A stretch of 64,000 nucleotides of DNA from Daldinia sp. FL1419 (Eukaryota; Ascomycota; Sordariomycetes; Xylariales; Hypoxylaceae): NCBI GenBank assembly GCA_025201765.1, contig MU623414.1:1-64000 (forward strand), given 5' to 3'. The notes beneath the pieces were generated by a model that did no database searches, was not told where the DNA came from, and was given only the letters and a program-made list of their open reading frames with translations. Positions 1 to 12,347 of this stretch are shown here, one piece after another. Position 1 is the first letter of the stretch. Every line of letters begins with the position of its first letter. Made by a program: the position numbers and the translations under genes.

Positions 1-98
1 CGACCCTGTTGCCCGTTATACCATTTACGGTTTGTATAAAAATACAAATATTTTACTTTTCCCTTTTATACTAATTTTTTGGAACATTCAAGACTGCT

Positions 99-99
<1 letters not shown>

Positions 100-138
<39 letters not shown>
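100..138. repeat. Poly(T) homopolymer, 39 bases
   Basis: An uninterrupted run of 39 T residues, followed shortly by a short A run. This is the longest homopolymer in the window. It could be a slippage-prone tract or the poly(A) tail remnant of a retroelement on the minus strand, but no element body is visible beside it. Confidence 0.9.
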
Positions 139-139
<1 letters not shown>

Positions 140-1280
140 AAAAAAAGACCCCTTCTAATCCTATTCTAAACCGCCTTACAGATTATCGCTAACTAAATAA
201 TTCGTTTTTGACAACGCAAACATTTTACATTTTTAATAACTAGCAGAGATAGCAGGGATATCATTTGTTACTTGATTTTCAAATCCTGATCTCTTTTCAA
301 ATTTATTGGTTTTTCTTTTCTTTTTTTCCCGCCTTCTTGGGGAAGTACATTAGTATATACCTACCTACCTACCTAGCTATACCTAGGGTGGGAGGTAAGG
401 GGAAATGCGATAGGCGGCAATGGGCCAATACCACCGACTTATTATTGGCGCGGTATGACACTATTTCTCTGACGTTTTAGGTAGAGCTCACCCATGCATT
501 ATTAAACTCGGAGCCACGGGTGTGCATAGGGAACATCCATACTTATGGATAAGGAACATTGAACATCGAACCTTGGAACATTAAACGAACAAACCTCTCC
601 ACGCGCCAACCGCAGAACTAAAGAAATATATACCTGTGTAATGTAAAAGAGGCAGTTACCAATATACAATTGATAATGTATGCATATTAGATTTTACATA
701 TGTCCCAATGTGCTCCGGTCGAGCCTGGAATAAGATACGCATATAAATCCACATCATACATTACACGCTACTCATTGCACATTACACATTGCACATTATA
801 CATCGCCTTGCATGTGTGGATGCATTGGTGTGTGTTATGTACCTATATGCAGGTACCTACATATATAGCTACATGTCATATACTACCTCATACTATCTCA
901 TACTACCTTGTCCGTCAGCCGAGGTTAGGGCGTAGGCAGGTTAAGGTATGCCTTTTTTTTTTTTCCTACTGTACTACCTGCTTGTTATTACTGTCCGCTA
1001 TTCCTGCTTCTACTATACGAGCTACGTATACGGTTCGTATACTTGCTACGATCTAACGAATAGATTGTTGCATAGATTGGTTGCCTCCAGATCCCCATGC
1101 ACTATTATAAGTGACTTGCTTGACTAAATGAGCCTTGCTAGTCTATAAAACAGGGACTATCGTGCGGTCATATCATGTCATCCATCCGAGCCCTCACGTG
1201 GGCTTGGTCAAATTGGAGATAGTCAGACCTGGGTTGACTATATGCATGATTCTTCGGGGGTTGGCAAGTTGACATGTTAG

Positions 1281-1307
1281 AAGGGTTGAAAGGGTTGAAA
1301 GGGTTGG
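1281..1307. repeat. Short tandem repeat, 9-base unit x3
   Basis: Three head-to-tail copies of AAGGGTTGA, the last ending in G instead of A. It lies in non-coding DNA. Confidence 0.8.
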
Positions 1308-2277
1308 GTGAGCACTAGGTATTATGTACTATCGAATTTTGACACACTTATTGGCGCCTCTTACACAAGTACGTGCAATCCCGTTGGCACGGAGTACATG
1401 CATCTCGTGGGACAGCACGATATGTGTGTAATTGGTAGTATTGGTAGTTGATGTAGGACGAAGAAGGAGCCTATTAATGCTTCCCTCATATTCATCTTTT
1501 TTTTTTCTGGTCGTTTTTTTCGTCTCGTCCTTGGCTTACCATTACGGAGATTTTCGGGCAGGGGGGTTGGGTTACCTTTTCCATCTTATCATGTTTAATA
1601 GACGGTCCAATATTAATACGCCATCGCGTTATGCACCCGAAGTTAGGGGGTGTAGTATACTAAGCCGATTCGTAGTCGGTACATCTAACATTATCCTCCT
1701 ATAGTTCGCCAATACAAGCTGGTCAAATGTTAAATTACACTGGCCATCGTTGTCTAGTCGGCTGCCTCATACCTCATAACGTTTTAATTACCGATTATGA
1801 TTATCGATACGTATAGATACTTCATAATATATGTAGTTATACCAAAGATATATCAAGTATATCTTTTTTTTCCCTTCTATCCCTTTCTCTGTCGGGCTTA
1901 GATTTACAAAGCCACAATATCGCATGAAGGAGTAGGCATAATCCATCCATTCATACCACGCATATATATACAATGCGGATTACACGTATACACCACACGA
2001 TATGCGCTTTTTCACAAGTAGGATTTGGATTTGGAAGCGAGGGGGGATGTGTGCTCGTTGAGAGTTGCATAGAGTGATATAAATAGAGGCGTAGTCTTAC
2101 GAGTACCATAATACTGTAATACCTTGAACCTATCATAATAACAATAGTACCGTACATAATACCATACATAGTACCTCATAACCTAGCATCTTGTAATACT
2201 AAAGTTGCACTACTAACAAAAATAAAAAATAAAAAATAAAAAAACCAAGCTGATATCATCATTCATAATAAACATGC

Positions 2278-2295
2278 ATCATCATCATCATCATC
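2278..2295. repeat. ATC microsatellite
   Basis: Six consecutive ATC triplets in non-coding DNA. Confidence 0.85.
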
Positions 2296-3103
2296 AATGG
2301 TAAAATTTCATCTACTATGTGTTCATTCGGCCATTGTATACTCCGTACTCCCGTATCCGACCTAATTTATGAGACTTGGCGTTCTTATTTGTTCTTATTG
2401 CCTACCTATGTACTATGAGATATGTACGATTGGAGGCATTCACTTTTTACCTTCATCTCCAGTAGCCCAGTAGCCTAACCTAGCCCGTTACATACGTGTA
2501 CAATTTACACATTAGTTACTCGATTGGGCAGGATTATACCACTACCCCTGCTAGGCCATGCTAAGGGAATTCCGCTATCCGAGGTTTCACGAACAGATAC
2601 AACAGGTATGTATACCGAAGGTACCTTATATACGGGTTTTCGCGTATAGGTGTACTTACTCCCATATGAATACTAGTATGGAAGTTTCCATTCGCAGTAC
2701 TCAACCCGAATGATCCAACTTTGGACATTCTATCAGAGGAGGAAAAAAAAGCATATCATAGCTTCTGCAATTTTCCAATGTCTCACTCTAATCGGTTTCT
2801 AATAAGGATATAGGTACCTACCTACTTACCTATCTATTGTATAATTGACAGATGAGTTTTATACCCGACGTCATACGTTCGAAACATCACAAGTAACAAG
2901 TCGAATTGTATCACGAACCATGTCATGCAAGTTCTAATCGGCAAGGGGGCTAAATCAAGAACCATAACATATGCACGAGCCACGCAGCTGCTGCAAAGTT
3001 AATTGATTTCTATGCAGTTGTCAACAATATACAATTCTACAGCCACCACCTTCTTCCATGCAGCCATAACTCCATCCCAACTCTTTCGCGTCATGAAACA
3101 CGA

Positions 3104-4027
3104 TCACCAGTACTCAGGCTTAACGAAGTTGGCGAAGGTCTTGGGTTCCTCGTAGCCGTGGTGGTCGTGGCCGTGGCCGTGGCCATCATCCTGAGGTCCA
3201 ACGTATTCCATCTTGTAAACACTGCCGCACTCGGGGCATCGCTCGACGGGTCGTTCACGGGACATCTACATGCAAATTAGTTGGACCCTTCTCAATATGA
3301 CATCTACCAGCAAGTCGAGCTACGGTTCGGATTCTACAATCCGAGTCCGGGGAAGACATACGCCAAGCCATGTGACAATATGGGAATCAGCGGGGTAGCC
3401 AGTGCAGCCGGCGTACTGCTCATCACCGGCAGACTTGACTAGGATGGGGTTGTCGAGAGTTCCTAGCATGCGCCATTAGCTCAGTTCTTTCTTTCTTTTC
3501 CCCCCGTAGTTAGGTATCTACTCGGCAAGGTTGGTGTAATTCGTACCTTTTCGCGAAGCATCGAGAGGTCGCATGTCAAAGATATCCACGCCCTCCATCT
3601 TTCCAAGAATTTCCAATCGCTCCAGACCTGTGGACTGTTCGAGGTCGGTAGGGACAGTACCGGGGGCGGCACCGGGTCCGATTAAGTCTTCCTCGGTCTT
3701 AATTTCTATAATTGCATAATGCCCAAGTCAATAAAAGCTTCCCCGCCATATCAAATCGAATAGCTCAATTGGAGCTAGATAGGTCCGTACCACTGAAAGA
3801 CTTCATCTTTTGACCGATGCTAGCATGAGGCTCGACGTTCTTCGCATCCCCTAAGAGTATATAATCAGCTATATTGATGATGACGGCTGCATCGTACGAT
3901 GCATATTCGGGCGCAATTCGGCAAAGGCATTCTTACGGCGAATGGCGGAGACTGCAAAAGTTCGTCTGGCAACGGGGGACACAACGGCGCGGCGGGCCAC
4001 GGCCACGGCGGAGCGTTGCAAGAACAT
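3104..4027 (-). CDS. COX4: Cytochrome c oxidase subunit IV (yeast Cox4 / mammalian Vb)
   Basis: Nuclear-encoded, zinc-binding structural subunit of respiratory complex IV in the mitochondrial inner membrane. Five exons on the minus strand fit: 4027-3937, 3850-3791, 3705-3547, 3462-3362 and 3265-3104. Together they make 573 nt, or 190 residues. The N-terminus (MFLQRSAVAVARRAVV) is Arg-rich and lacks acidic residues, as expected of a matrix presequence. The conserved core reads AGCTGYPADSHIVTW and then ERCPECGSVYKMEYVGP. It supplies the zinc ligands C123, H131, C147 and C150, which correspond to the yeast Cox4 ligands. The C-terminus ends EEPKTFANFVKPEYW. A His-rich insert (GHGHGHDHH) lies between the zinc site and the C-terminal tail. 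All introns have GT...AG ends. Family assignment is near certain; exact splice sites are inferred by eye. Confidence 0.95.
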
Positions 4028-5143
4028 GGTGGCGGCAATTGGAGGTCAACAGGTAGGTAGTGGGTGGTGGGTGATGGGTGGTGACGTTTTTATTAATTGT
4101 GAAGGTTGTTTAGAAAAGAGGGATTTGCGAGTGGTCTGATTTGAGGATTAGGTACCTTCCGAAGCTTGGAATTGCCCACTTCTTCCACTTGCCCCGGGCG
4201 CCCAATTGAAATGCCAAGGATTCAATTTCAACAAGATAAAAATCTCGGATCAAGTCTAAATCCGCTAACGGCCCAACTGCAGGCAACTGCGGGCCACCTG
4301 CGAACGGGCGCTCGCGATTGCTTAAGATGTAGGTACTTGAGTACCTAAATTACATATTTTGGCCTACATAGGTACCTGTTTTCTAGGTATCAATTGCTTA
4401 AATCAAGATAAGAAAACCTGCGCACAGCTGTAAATGGTTTTGTAGTGAATCAAATGACAAAATAAATGTCAAAACGAGGTCTGCTCTATAATGGGTGTTA
4501 CGAGGATTGAATGTAGCTGATTGGCCAATGAGACAGCAGGCAGCAAAAGGCATCGCACGAGGCTGGCCAATAAGAGTAGGTACCTAATGTATGTGTACCC
4601 TGATGTACAGTGTTTGTGTACCTAAATTCCAGCCGTGCACACGTTTGTATCGTTTGTATCATTTATATCATTTGTATGGGATATCCGGGCAATGACCTAC
4701 ATGTAGTTCAAATACATTCCATACACGTAGGTAAGTACCTACCTACTAGTAACTACTAATGTAGGTAGTTTAAAACAGGTACCAACCTGTCAAAAAACGA
4801 AGCGATACATGTACCTAACCAGGTGATAAAGTGACTTTTTTTTTTTTTCCGATTCCTGATTCACTGTGTAAGTACCTTGATAGGCAGTGCGTAGGTAGAT
4901 GATTGCGAGGGCTCTAATAGTGATAGCTATCAAATCGACATAAATAGGTAGGTACTTACCTAGATAAGCAGCATGGTAACGGTGTAGAATAGCTCAAAGG
5001 AAGAATTAATTAACCAAGGACAATCATATCGTGTTAATACCCAACAGTACGGACAACACCATCTCCACTATCACCATCCATATCCTCAAAGAGTTTCTCC
5101 AATCCCTTTAGTACCATCCATCACAAGCTTCCAAGTACCAATC
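4028..5143. promoter_or_regulatory. Divergent intergenic region, COX4 and unknown gene
   Basis: This 1.1-kb spacer separates two divergently transcribed genes and must hold both promoters. It is rich in TAGGTACCTA-like words (for example around 4329-4375, 4579-4590 and 4730-4760). It also carries four copies of a 9-base unit at 4643-4678 (GTTTGTATC twice, then ATTTATATC and ATTTGTATG). I could not define a specific factor site. Confidence 0.5.
4643..4678. repeat. 9-base tandem repeat x4 in a divergent promoter
   Basis: Four adjacent 9-mers: GTTTGTATC, GTTTGTATC, ATTTATATC and ATTTGTATG. They lie about 600 bp upstream of COX4 and 470 bp upstream of the neighbouring gene. Confidence 0.75.
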
Positions 5144-6153
5144 ATGAGTCTGCCAGAAGACGAGGAGTCCGAGTTAGGACCGCTTTATAGAATAGCAACC
5201 AAGTCCAGGCAACTCGAGTCACCCCTTGCCAAACAGATTGCGATCCGTCGTGCTACCGCTATTCGAGGGCAAGCCCGACGTTCTCGAAAATATAGCAAAC
5301 CGGAACGTCTCATGATATTCAAGTACACCAACTTGTCGCAATTCGACCGTGCGGTGAATGTTTATTCTCGACTTCGACGCTTGCCTCTAGCAACTACCTT
5401 CCGGGTGCCTCGTATGCATTTACATCGCCGCCGGCAACTCCAGATCGAGTTACGGTATCCTACTTTCGACATATGGGACATCTGTGATATGATGTATAGC
5501 GGCGGGGACCCGAAGATACCGTTGTTAAAACTGGAAGATATCCATCAACTCAAAAGCAACCTTCTACGAAGCGCTTGCTTTCTCTGGGAGTCCAATATCG
5601 CATGCAACGTCAATATATCAAACTTGGTTGTGACACGACGAACGTATCCAGTGTCGAATTTTCTACCATTTCTCGACGATCGACACTTAGAAACAAAGAC
5701 GGACGTTCGTAAAGATAGTGTCGAATGGGCCAATATTAAATCCGCCATGATCCAAAATATCGAGGACCAATTCCGAACACTTGAGGTAAGTCGTTGCTTA
5801 TATGTACACCTACGTGTGTAATCAATAGACCGACTATATACGCCGTATACGACACCTCGATGAAGAAAAGGGTCACTAACTCATACTTATGATTCAATCA
5901 GGTTACATTTCAATGTTACCAATCACTTAATCCGCATCGGCTCCAACTTCGACTCTCGGAAATAGCCCCTGGTAGCGAAGGCGCCCTTGGAAATCTTAAA
6001 GGATGTAAACCTATATCTAGACAGGGCAATTTTATCACTCGCCATGTCACCAGATATATACCCGTGCTTTACCAGTACGTCGATGAGCGTGCCAGGAAAT
6101 ACCTCCATTTCCCTTGGAAAGCGGACCTCATTACTCGACCGACGAGCGCGTGA
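5144..6153 (+). CDS. Unrecognised basic protein, two exons
   Basis: I do not recognise this protein. Exon 1 (5144-5785) runs to a GTAAGT donor and exon 2 (5902-6153) follows a TCAATCAG acceptor. The model gives 297 residues. The frame is open across both exons, and the protein looks genuine: mixed hydrophobic and charged residues and no low complexity. It starts MSLPEDEESELGPLYRI. A strongly basic stretch (about residues 28-55, with AIRRATAIRGQARRSRKY) follows, and another Arg/His cluster lies near residue 90 (MHLHRRRQLQ). There is no signal peptide or membrane segment. The stop codon overlaps a second possible donor (GTGAGA at 6150). Splicing from there to 6321 would keep the frame open to 6447 and give a 338-residue form ending KAREATRLELL. 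It is divergent from COX4. A nucleic-acid-binding or ribosome-associated role is only a guess from charge. Confidence 0.65.
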
Positions 6154-7458
6154 GATTATAAGCAAATACTGAGCACATGCTTGGGTTGGGCCGCGAGAAC
6201 TCAGGGCAAAGTATAGATTCCTCTCGGGGTTTAAAAGCCTACTCGCGGATTATATATGCCTTCTTTTTTTTCTTTTTTTTTTGCCGATTCAGTTACACGT
6301 TCGAGTTATTTGGAATGTAGGTCGAATAGCCTTCTTAGGTTGGGCGACCCGGATGTGGTAGAAATATACACGAGTGATGGGAATCTCCGCATAAACCTGG
6401 AAGCGTATGGGAAAGCAAGAGAAGCGACTAGGTTAGAACTCTTATGACTATTGGGAGAAGGCCAAGATTTCTGTTAAGTTGGTTCTCTTACGCTAAGGTT
6501 GAGTCCTATAAGAGAGAAGAAGAGGGTACACGTATGCTTCACCGAGGCCGTATGAGACGTTAGGTACCGGGGAGATTGGATGGTGGGGGATTAAGAAATC
6601 CCCGAAAGGCTACGAGGTTAAGAGATTAGGAGGTACATATGAACACTATGAATTCTGTACGCTTCCCTTGCGTACTTTTTGATGGTATTGGGAAAACCCC
6701 GCATTAGGTAGGGCATCAAAGTAACAGTCTATTAAATTGAGTTATTGCCATCTTCTTCATCTGCACCTTTGTCCAAGCCAGATGCCTGCCGAAAAAAAAA
6801 AAAAAAAAAGAAAAGAAAAAGGTCTAGACCATCGGGTATCGCCGTGGTCTAGAATCAGAATCTCGGTATCAAGTCTATAATAACTCCAATGCTATAAGTC
6901 GTCCATACGAAGAAGAGAGACATGCATTCAGAACACAGCACACTATACTACATGTTGAGGTCTCCTGACCTTTTATTACTGCCTGATCTCCTATGCTCGG
7001 AAACATGGGTTTAATCAAAGTGATCAACGTGGCGCACGATACAGATGCTTCATGCGCGTCAGTCCTCAACGGTAACATACCAAGAGGCTTCGGCCTTTTT
7101 AACTACCCAAGTACCTATGCCGGCGAGCCTTTGATAGTGGCAAAGGCGTCGATGGTATTAATAACGGCAGTAGTAATAGAATGTTGAACGACTTGGGTCG
7201 ATTTGCCTACCACACTACGGACAGGTGTTCAGTGTTCACATGCCGTCTAGACCTCCGACTTATCTCACTATAGTTAACTATGGCTTGGACTAACAGCGCG
7301 GGCAATGCTCGAAGCAATAATATCCACATGTGACGCCTTACAACAATTGGTCTTCATCTATGTATGTACCCTGCAAGCCACCATAGCCAGATGTACCAAC
7401 GCCTCTAGCCTACTGCTTGTCTAGGAATCTACCGTGCGAAAGCCTAAGACCCCGTGTT
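6154..7458. other. Intergenic region without a clear gene
   Basis: Apart from the possible third exon of the upstream gene (6321-6447), I see only short unconvincing frames. The stretch holds T-rich DNA at 6263-6281 and an A-rich tract at 6792-6820. The genes on either side converge here, so it mainly holds 3' flanks. Confidence 0.5.
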
Positions 7459-8037
7459 CTAGTGAGCTTGAGCAGCCCGTCTATCGTTATTCAACTTGAA
7501 AGCCTCGTAAACTATACACTGCTGCTCCTTGGTTGTGTATTTGAACTCGACATCACCACACTTGCCGGCTCTAGCCTCTTCCTCGGTGACCCATAGGAAT
7601 GCCTGGTGCTCGTTGGGATCCAACTTGACATCATAATGTTCCACCTCAGTCAAAAAGGAACACTTGAACATTAATCGATTACCCCGGTAAGGGATAGAAA
7701 TACCCTCACCGACGGCGGCGACAATGGACTTGGCGCGCAGTCCGCTCTCCTCCCATAGCTCCCGCGCCACGGCATGTAGTAGGGACTCGTCTTCGTAATC
7801 ACAAGCCCCTCCTGGTACCTCCCATAGCAATGGGAATGAGTCATGTGCCGCTCTCTGCACAACCAGTAGCTTCCCTTCGTCGTTGAATACGAATGCGGCC
7901 ACGGCTACCGAGTTGAACTGTGGATTCTTCTGTAGGTATGCCTTCAATGGGAGTTTGAAGGCGACCAGAGAGTCCGGCGAGGTGAAAGGAGCAGGCGCGG
8001 GTGGCACAGGCCCCGGGAGTACTCCTAGGTCACCCAT
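7459..8037 (-). CDS. Nudix hydrolase
   Basis: Single-exon gene for a 192-residue Nudix-superfamily protein, which would hydrolyse a nucleoside diphosphate linked to another moiety; the substrate cannot be read from the sequence. The start is set at the ATG at 8037 (MGDLGVLPGPVPPAP) because the open frame upstream has no ATG. The Nudix box runs from about residue 76: PGGACDYEDES, then ARELWEESGL. The catalytic REL-x-EE-x-GL half is intact (R92, E93, E96, E97). The loop between the double glycine and the first glutamate is one residue longer than the textbook G-x5-E. I recall this as common in fungal members. The N-terminus is Pro-rich and not hydrophobic, so a cytosolic protein is likely. Confidence 0.85.
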   Translation of the reverse strand: MGDLGVLPGPVPPAPAPFTSPDSLVAFKLPLKAYLQKNPQFNSVAVAAFVFNDEGKLLVVQRAAHDSFPLLWEVPGGACDYEDESLLHAVARELWEESGLRAKSIVAAVGEGISIPYRGNRLMFKCSFLTEVEHYDVKLDPNEHQAFLWVTEEEARAGKCGDVEFKYTTKEQQCIVYEAFKLNNDRRAAQAH

Positions 8038-11000
8038 TGGTAGTAGATTATGAGTTGTATAGGCAAATAGAGTAAGCACAGGGCAGTTCTTCTTGTTTTC
8101 CTAGAGGTTGGAGCAAATGCCGTTGGCCTAGAGTCGATGTTAGAAGTGGGATTTCATAATGATATGGTCTCCGGGATTCGGCTTTAGCCCAGATTAATAC
8201 CTGTCTGTATGTATGTCCCTTCTCCAATCAAGAATAATAATTTCTCTAGTTATATGAGCTTTCAGGTTATTTCTCCGATACAAGGGGGAAATGACTCGTC
8301 AGAATCGAAATTCAGACCGTTCGTTCGCATCGTCTCCTTATAGGACGGAGTGAGGCTGAATAGGCCAAAGACAAAAAGCCTGAGGCCTAAAGCCTAGATC
8401 CATAACGAGACTAGCAAACATGATAAAGCTACCATGATACCCACCCGACCGTTTCAGGCAACTATCATTCAATGGCTATGTGTGATTGAACATTAGTCGA
8501 AGGAACCTATCGCTGACAGGCAGGTTCAGGGGGTTATCGGGAGCGACAATTCGAGAGAAAGACCATGCATGTTTCCCAGAAGAGGTAGACTATCCCAGTT
8601 ACGGTCGAGGTTGCGTATCCTAGGTACGCGTAGCTTTTTTTTTTTTTTCGCTTTTTTTTTTCCTCGCTCAGTATTTAAATCCTCGGAGATGTGACAGAGT
8701 TGTACCGAAAATACCTAATAAAAAAAAAGAAAAGAAAAAAAGAAACAAAAAAGCGCGGAGATACCAACAGCCTTGACAAGGCAGAGTAGATTCTTTTAGG
8801 TGTTAGCGGATATCAGGGTGCATTCCCCAACGCCGGAGCTTTACTCGATTAAGCAGATTCCTGGCTAACAGACATGAAGCTGAGCAGCATGTCTAACAAA
8901 TCGAACTGTACATTCCAATTTTCGGTAAGAATTATTGTCCTAGCACAGAATACTAGACTAAGGTATGAGGTGAGATATGATACTACATTATATTTAAATT
9001 TTTTTTCCTAGGATGTAGTTGCTCAAACGCTGTTAAAAGAACGATCATCTTCGCGGATTGTGCAACTAAACCGTACATCCTGACCTATATACCTATATAT
9101 AGGTATATATATATATACGGATATAAGCATTAAAAGTCAGATACCCCCTGAACTCGCCCTCCAGCTTCTCAAAGCCAACCCAGTATAGTTCTAGGCGGCC
9201 GTATATCAGGTGGCTTATACTTCTGTACTATATATTGAAGCTATATCTACCTAACTTTGCTCATACTCATAAGCCAAGGCAGCAATATGCACCGTGTTCG
9301 TAGAGCAGCTCTAACTACCTAGCTAATGTAAATATATTAATAAGATCGAGTTATTAGCTTGGAGGCGGCTGAAATGCAGTTCGAAGACACGATGATACTC
9401 CAATGCTAGGCAGATAAGAGTTGTACTTCCTAACGTGGTTCAGCAAAGCTATACTGACTGCCGGGTTCTGGTTAATGCGCCGAAGCCGTGGATGAGTAAC
9501 GACAGAAGCGTGGCAAGTCCGCTTTAGTAATGTAATCTGTCGATGCAAGTTATCTTACAAGGAGGTTAACTAAAAGATTTCCCGTCATAAACTGTACCAC
9601 CTAGTTACTATGCGCTACTATGCGCAATATATGTGGTGTGTAAACTGATTGCTCACCTGAGCATACTCCTGTAGGGATTCAGGACGCAGCTTTCTCCCAG
9701 TTTGGTATAAGTCAAGCGAGTTATTCCATACATTGTCTCCAACTAGGCACTCCTGACCTTGTTATAGTTCTATAGAAACCGTTATAGGAGCCTGCTGTCT
9801 CATTCCATGATGCGGGGATACTAGAACTCGAGTTGCATACTGTATAGCGGCTGGTTCATATACGGTAACCACGTCTAATGACTCCTTATCGCATACACCG
9901 TAAAATTTTCATGTTTTCGATAATTCCGATCCAATCCGGGGTCCGTTCAGTTATCCCGTCAAACTTGGTATCGTGCTATGTCTTACGCTCGTGCCATGAT
10001 AAAACCCCTTTCTCTAGCCTGGCGGCTTATCCCGCAATCGTTCCCATCAGCAAGCGAAACGAAACAATGTTTAGATGATTACCTGGGGATTATGGCGCAG
10101 AAGACGAACCGAACTCTAAAAGCGGAAACCAGTAAGACATACTAGGGATTCCTGGGGAGCCCTCTGCTAGAAAGGGATGGTATGGTTGGAAGGACGATGT
10201 AAAACTATAAACTGAATGATCGAATACGTCATCGTGGCTTTTATTAGTTCTTGTCCCTTACGAAAATACTTACACGAAATGGCGTCTGGCGTTAGTATTA
10301 GTTTCAACGCCATAGAACCGTCTATCTTAAGCCACCATCCATATTAAAACGAACGAGAGCGGGGATTTTTGCCAATCCCCCTGGATGTGACTAACTAGCA
10401 AGTAACCTAACCTGCCATATACACGGTACCTGATATTTGTTCGAATAGGTGACTTGAGTAAGTGCAAATTTTGGTCCACTACCAGCGCCTCTGACATCGC
10501 CGCGTCAGAGGTGTCTGGCAGATTGCGCTCTAAATCCCCGTCGATAGACATGACAGAGCAGTTATAAAACCCATAGCTTAGCATTGATCATTCATCGTGG
10601 ATACCTACATCTATAATATCCACCCTAGAATCACGTCTTATGTACCTAAAGTAGCCAGCTCGTTAGAAGAACAACGATTATTCCGTCTAGCGTACCGTTA
10701 CAGCGATAGACTGCGTGTTGGTAGCTAGAATGCGGGATGCAACGGTTGAGCCACCCATAAAGTTCGGCCCGATGTACGGTGTCATCGTCTGTGTTCTGCG
10801 CGCCGAAAGGAAGCAAGAATTCTATCGACCAACGAGTCGGAGTCAGCAACCTATTTAACCTACATACAACGCCACGTTCGGGATATATCGGTGGCTTTGC
10901 GTAACACGCGTATTCGGCAACAATGGTAAGGATGCGGTTTGGTTTGCCTTTCTGGGACGAGGTGAATATCGCAGAGACAAACGGGCCAAGTCTACGTGAC

Positions 11001-12347
11001 AGGTTTAGAATTGGCAATACGGTGGATTCAGATGGCTCGGTAAGGAATGATTACACAAATATATATTATAACGGTATTTGCCTACACTACTTTTCTAGTG
11101 TATCTTTCTCTTCAAGGTTATTCCTTTAATTAGTAGTGTATCTGAAGAGTATCTCGAGAATAGAATACAGGGCAAAGAAGAAAAAAGAAAGAAAAAAGAA
11201 AAAGAAAAAGACTGATCCGACTAACGAGAATTGGATAAAAATTACTAAATTCAAATAAAATAAAAACGGTTCGTGCCACCCCTCCATCCCCTTTGCCCCT
11301 TTGGCCTTCTAGACCAAACCCCCTGGAGGCCGCACTTAGCATAAACAAAAGAGGTAGGCTACTGAGACGGCGTAGAGTTTCTAGGTTAGGTTATTTGATT
11401 TCATACGTGGACGAAACTCTGGGGCATTAGCCTGCTACTAGCCATTGGCCATATATACTTGTCGCCGTCGATCAACAATGAACCCGTCCGACTCGAACAA
11501 GACGCCACCGAGTGTCGCGACGCCTAGGAGTCGAGAGCTTGGTCTTGAAATTGTTCTATGAATAGGTAGCGCGAATGCCCTCATTTCAGCCCTACACAGA
11601 GGACGATCGCGTTACCCGAGTTGGTCTTTTAGGACGGCGTTACCTACCACCTACCTAGCTACCTACCTACCTACATAGGTAGTTGGTAGAGCGCTGAAAC
11701 GCCCCTGTTAATAAAAACAGACGCAGCTCCAGCATGGCCGAGTGGTTCGGGCTCACGATTGGCCGTGCCCAGAGCCGCAACACCCACGCTGGTGCCCCTG
11801 CGCTATGCTATTTGAGGATCTCGGCACTGAGACGGCTTACCTTCCAAGCACGCCGGGGGCCTCGGTGCTGGCGATATTCTCCAATTGAACTTCGCTGGCG
11901 TTTCTTGTGACCTTCACTTCATTTTCTTGGTCTTTTTTCTTCTTCGCTACGGCATTCCCATTCCTTTCCTCTCCACGTCTTGGTGTCCGACCGGTCGGCT
12001 CTTGGTAGTTTATCTTGCGTTTTCTGTATTTTATTTATTAATATTGCTTTTTCCCCGGGTCCGCCGACTGGTTTCGCGCTCGCTATTTCTTTGGTGCTGT
12101 CGTTCTTTGCCTTATTTGGATACCCTCGAAGGATTCGCTCCTTTGCCCATTCGCCTGCTCTACTCATATAAGCGGAACAGATTCAGGCGCAGTTTGGCAG
12201 GTAGCTGCTGAGTCAACAAGCTAGTCGGATTTTGACAAGCTCAAAAGGCGAAGTGAAGAATATCTCGTCAGCTGTTTCGTGCTTCAAGTTTGGCTTTTCC
12301 GAAGCTGTGATCATTTCATGCTGAGAACCCGCGTGTAATATCTGATA
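8038..12347. other. 4.3-kb intergenic region without a clear gene
   Basis: No open frame here has a recognisable domain. The longest (minus strand, 10646-11017, 123 codons) does not look like a conserved protein and shows no splice partner I trust. The region includes T-rich and A-rich tracts (8635-8663, 8720-8752, 11177-11212), an AT palindrome near 9090-9118, CCTA words near 11645-11685, and a tRNA-like fold at 11729-11792 treated as a finding. The right end holds the protease promoter. Confidence 0.5.
12165..12172 (+). promoter_or_regulatory. TATA-like element before the aspartic protease
   Basis: CATATAAG lies about 175 bp upstream of the protease start codon, downstream of a pyrimidine-rich stretch (11900-12160). 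The position suits a TATA element followed by a 5' leader of around 150 nt. There is no experimental evidence. Confidence 0.3.

Larger units (their letters stand above)
1..3103. other. Gene-free AT-rich stretch
   Basis: I found no convincing coding region on either strand. Open frames here are short and have no recognisable motif. The stretch holds a 39-base T run (100-138), a 9-base tandem repeat (1281-1307), an ATC microsatellite (2278-2295), A-rich low-complexity DNA near 2219-2242, and scattered CCTA/TAGG words such as those at 359-374 and 2817-2832. It could contain untranslated or regulatory DNA for COX4 or for a gene beyond the left edge, but nothing in the sequence shows this. Confidence 0.6.

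Noticed and set aside
9088..9118. AT palindrome as a replication origin or regulatory site
   Set aside because: Simple TA-rich sequence with a CCTATATATAGG core; nothing distinguishes it from low complexity.
10646..11017. 123-codon minus-strand open frame
   Set aside because: No recognisable motif, no splice partner, and composition like the surrounding non-coding DNA.
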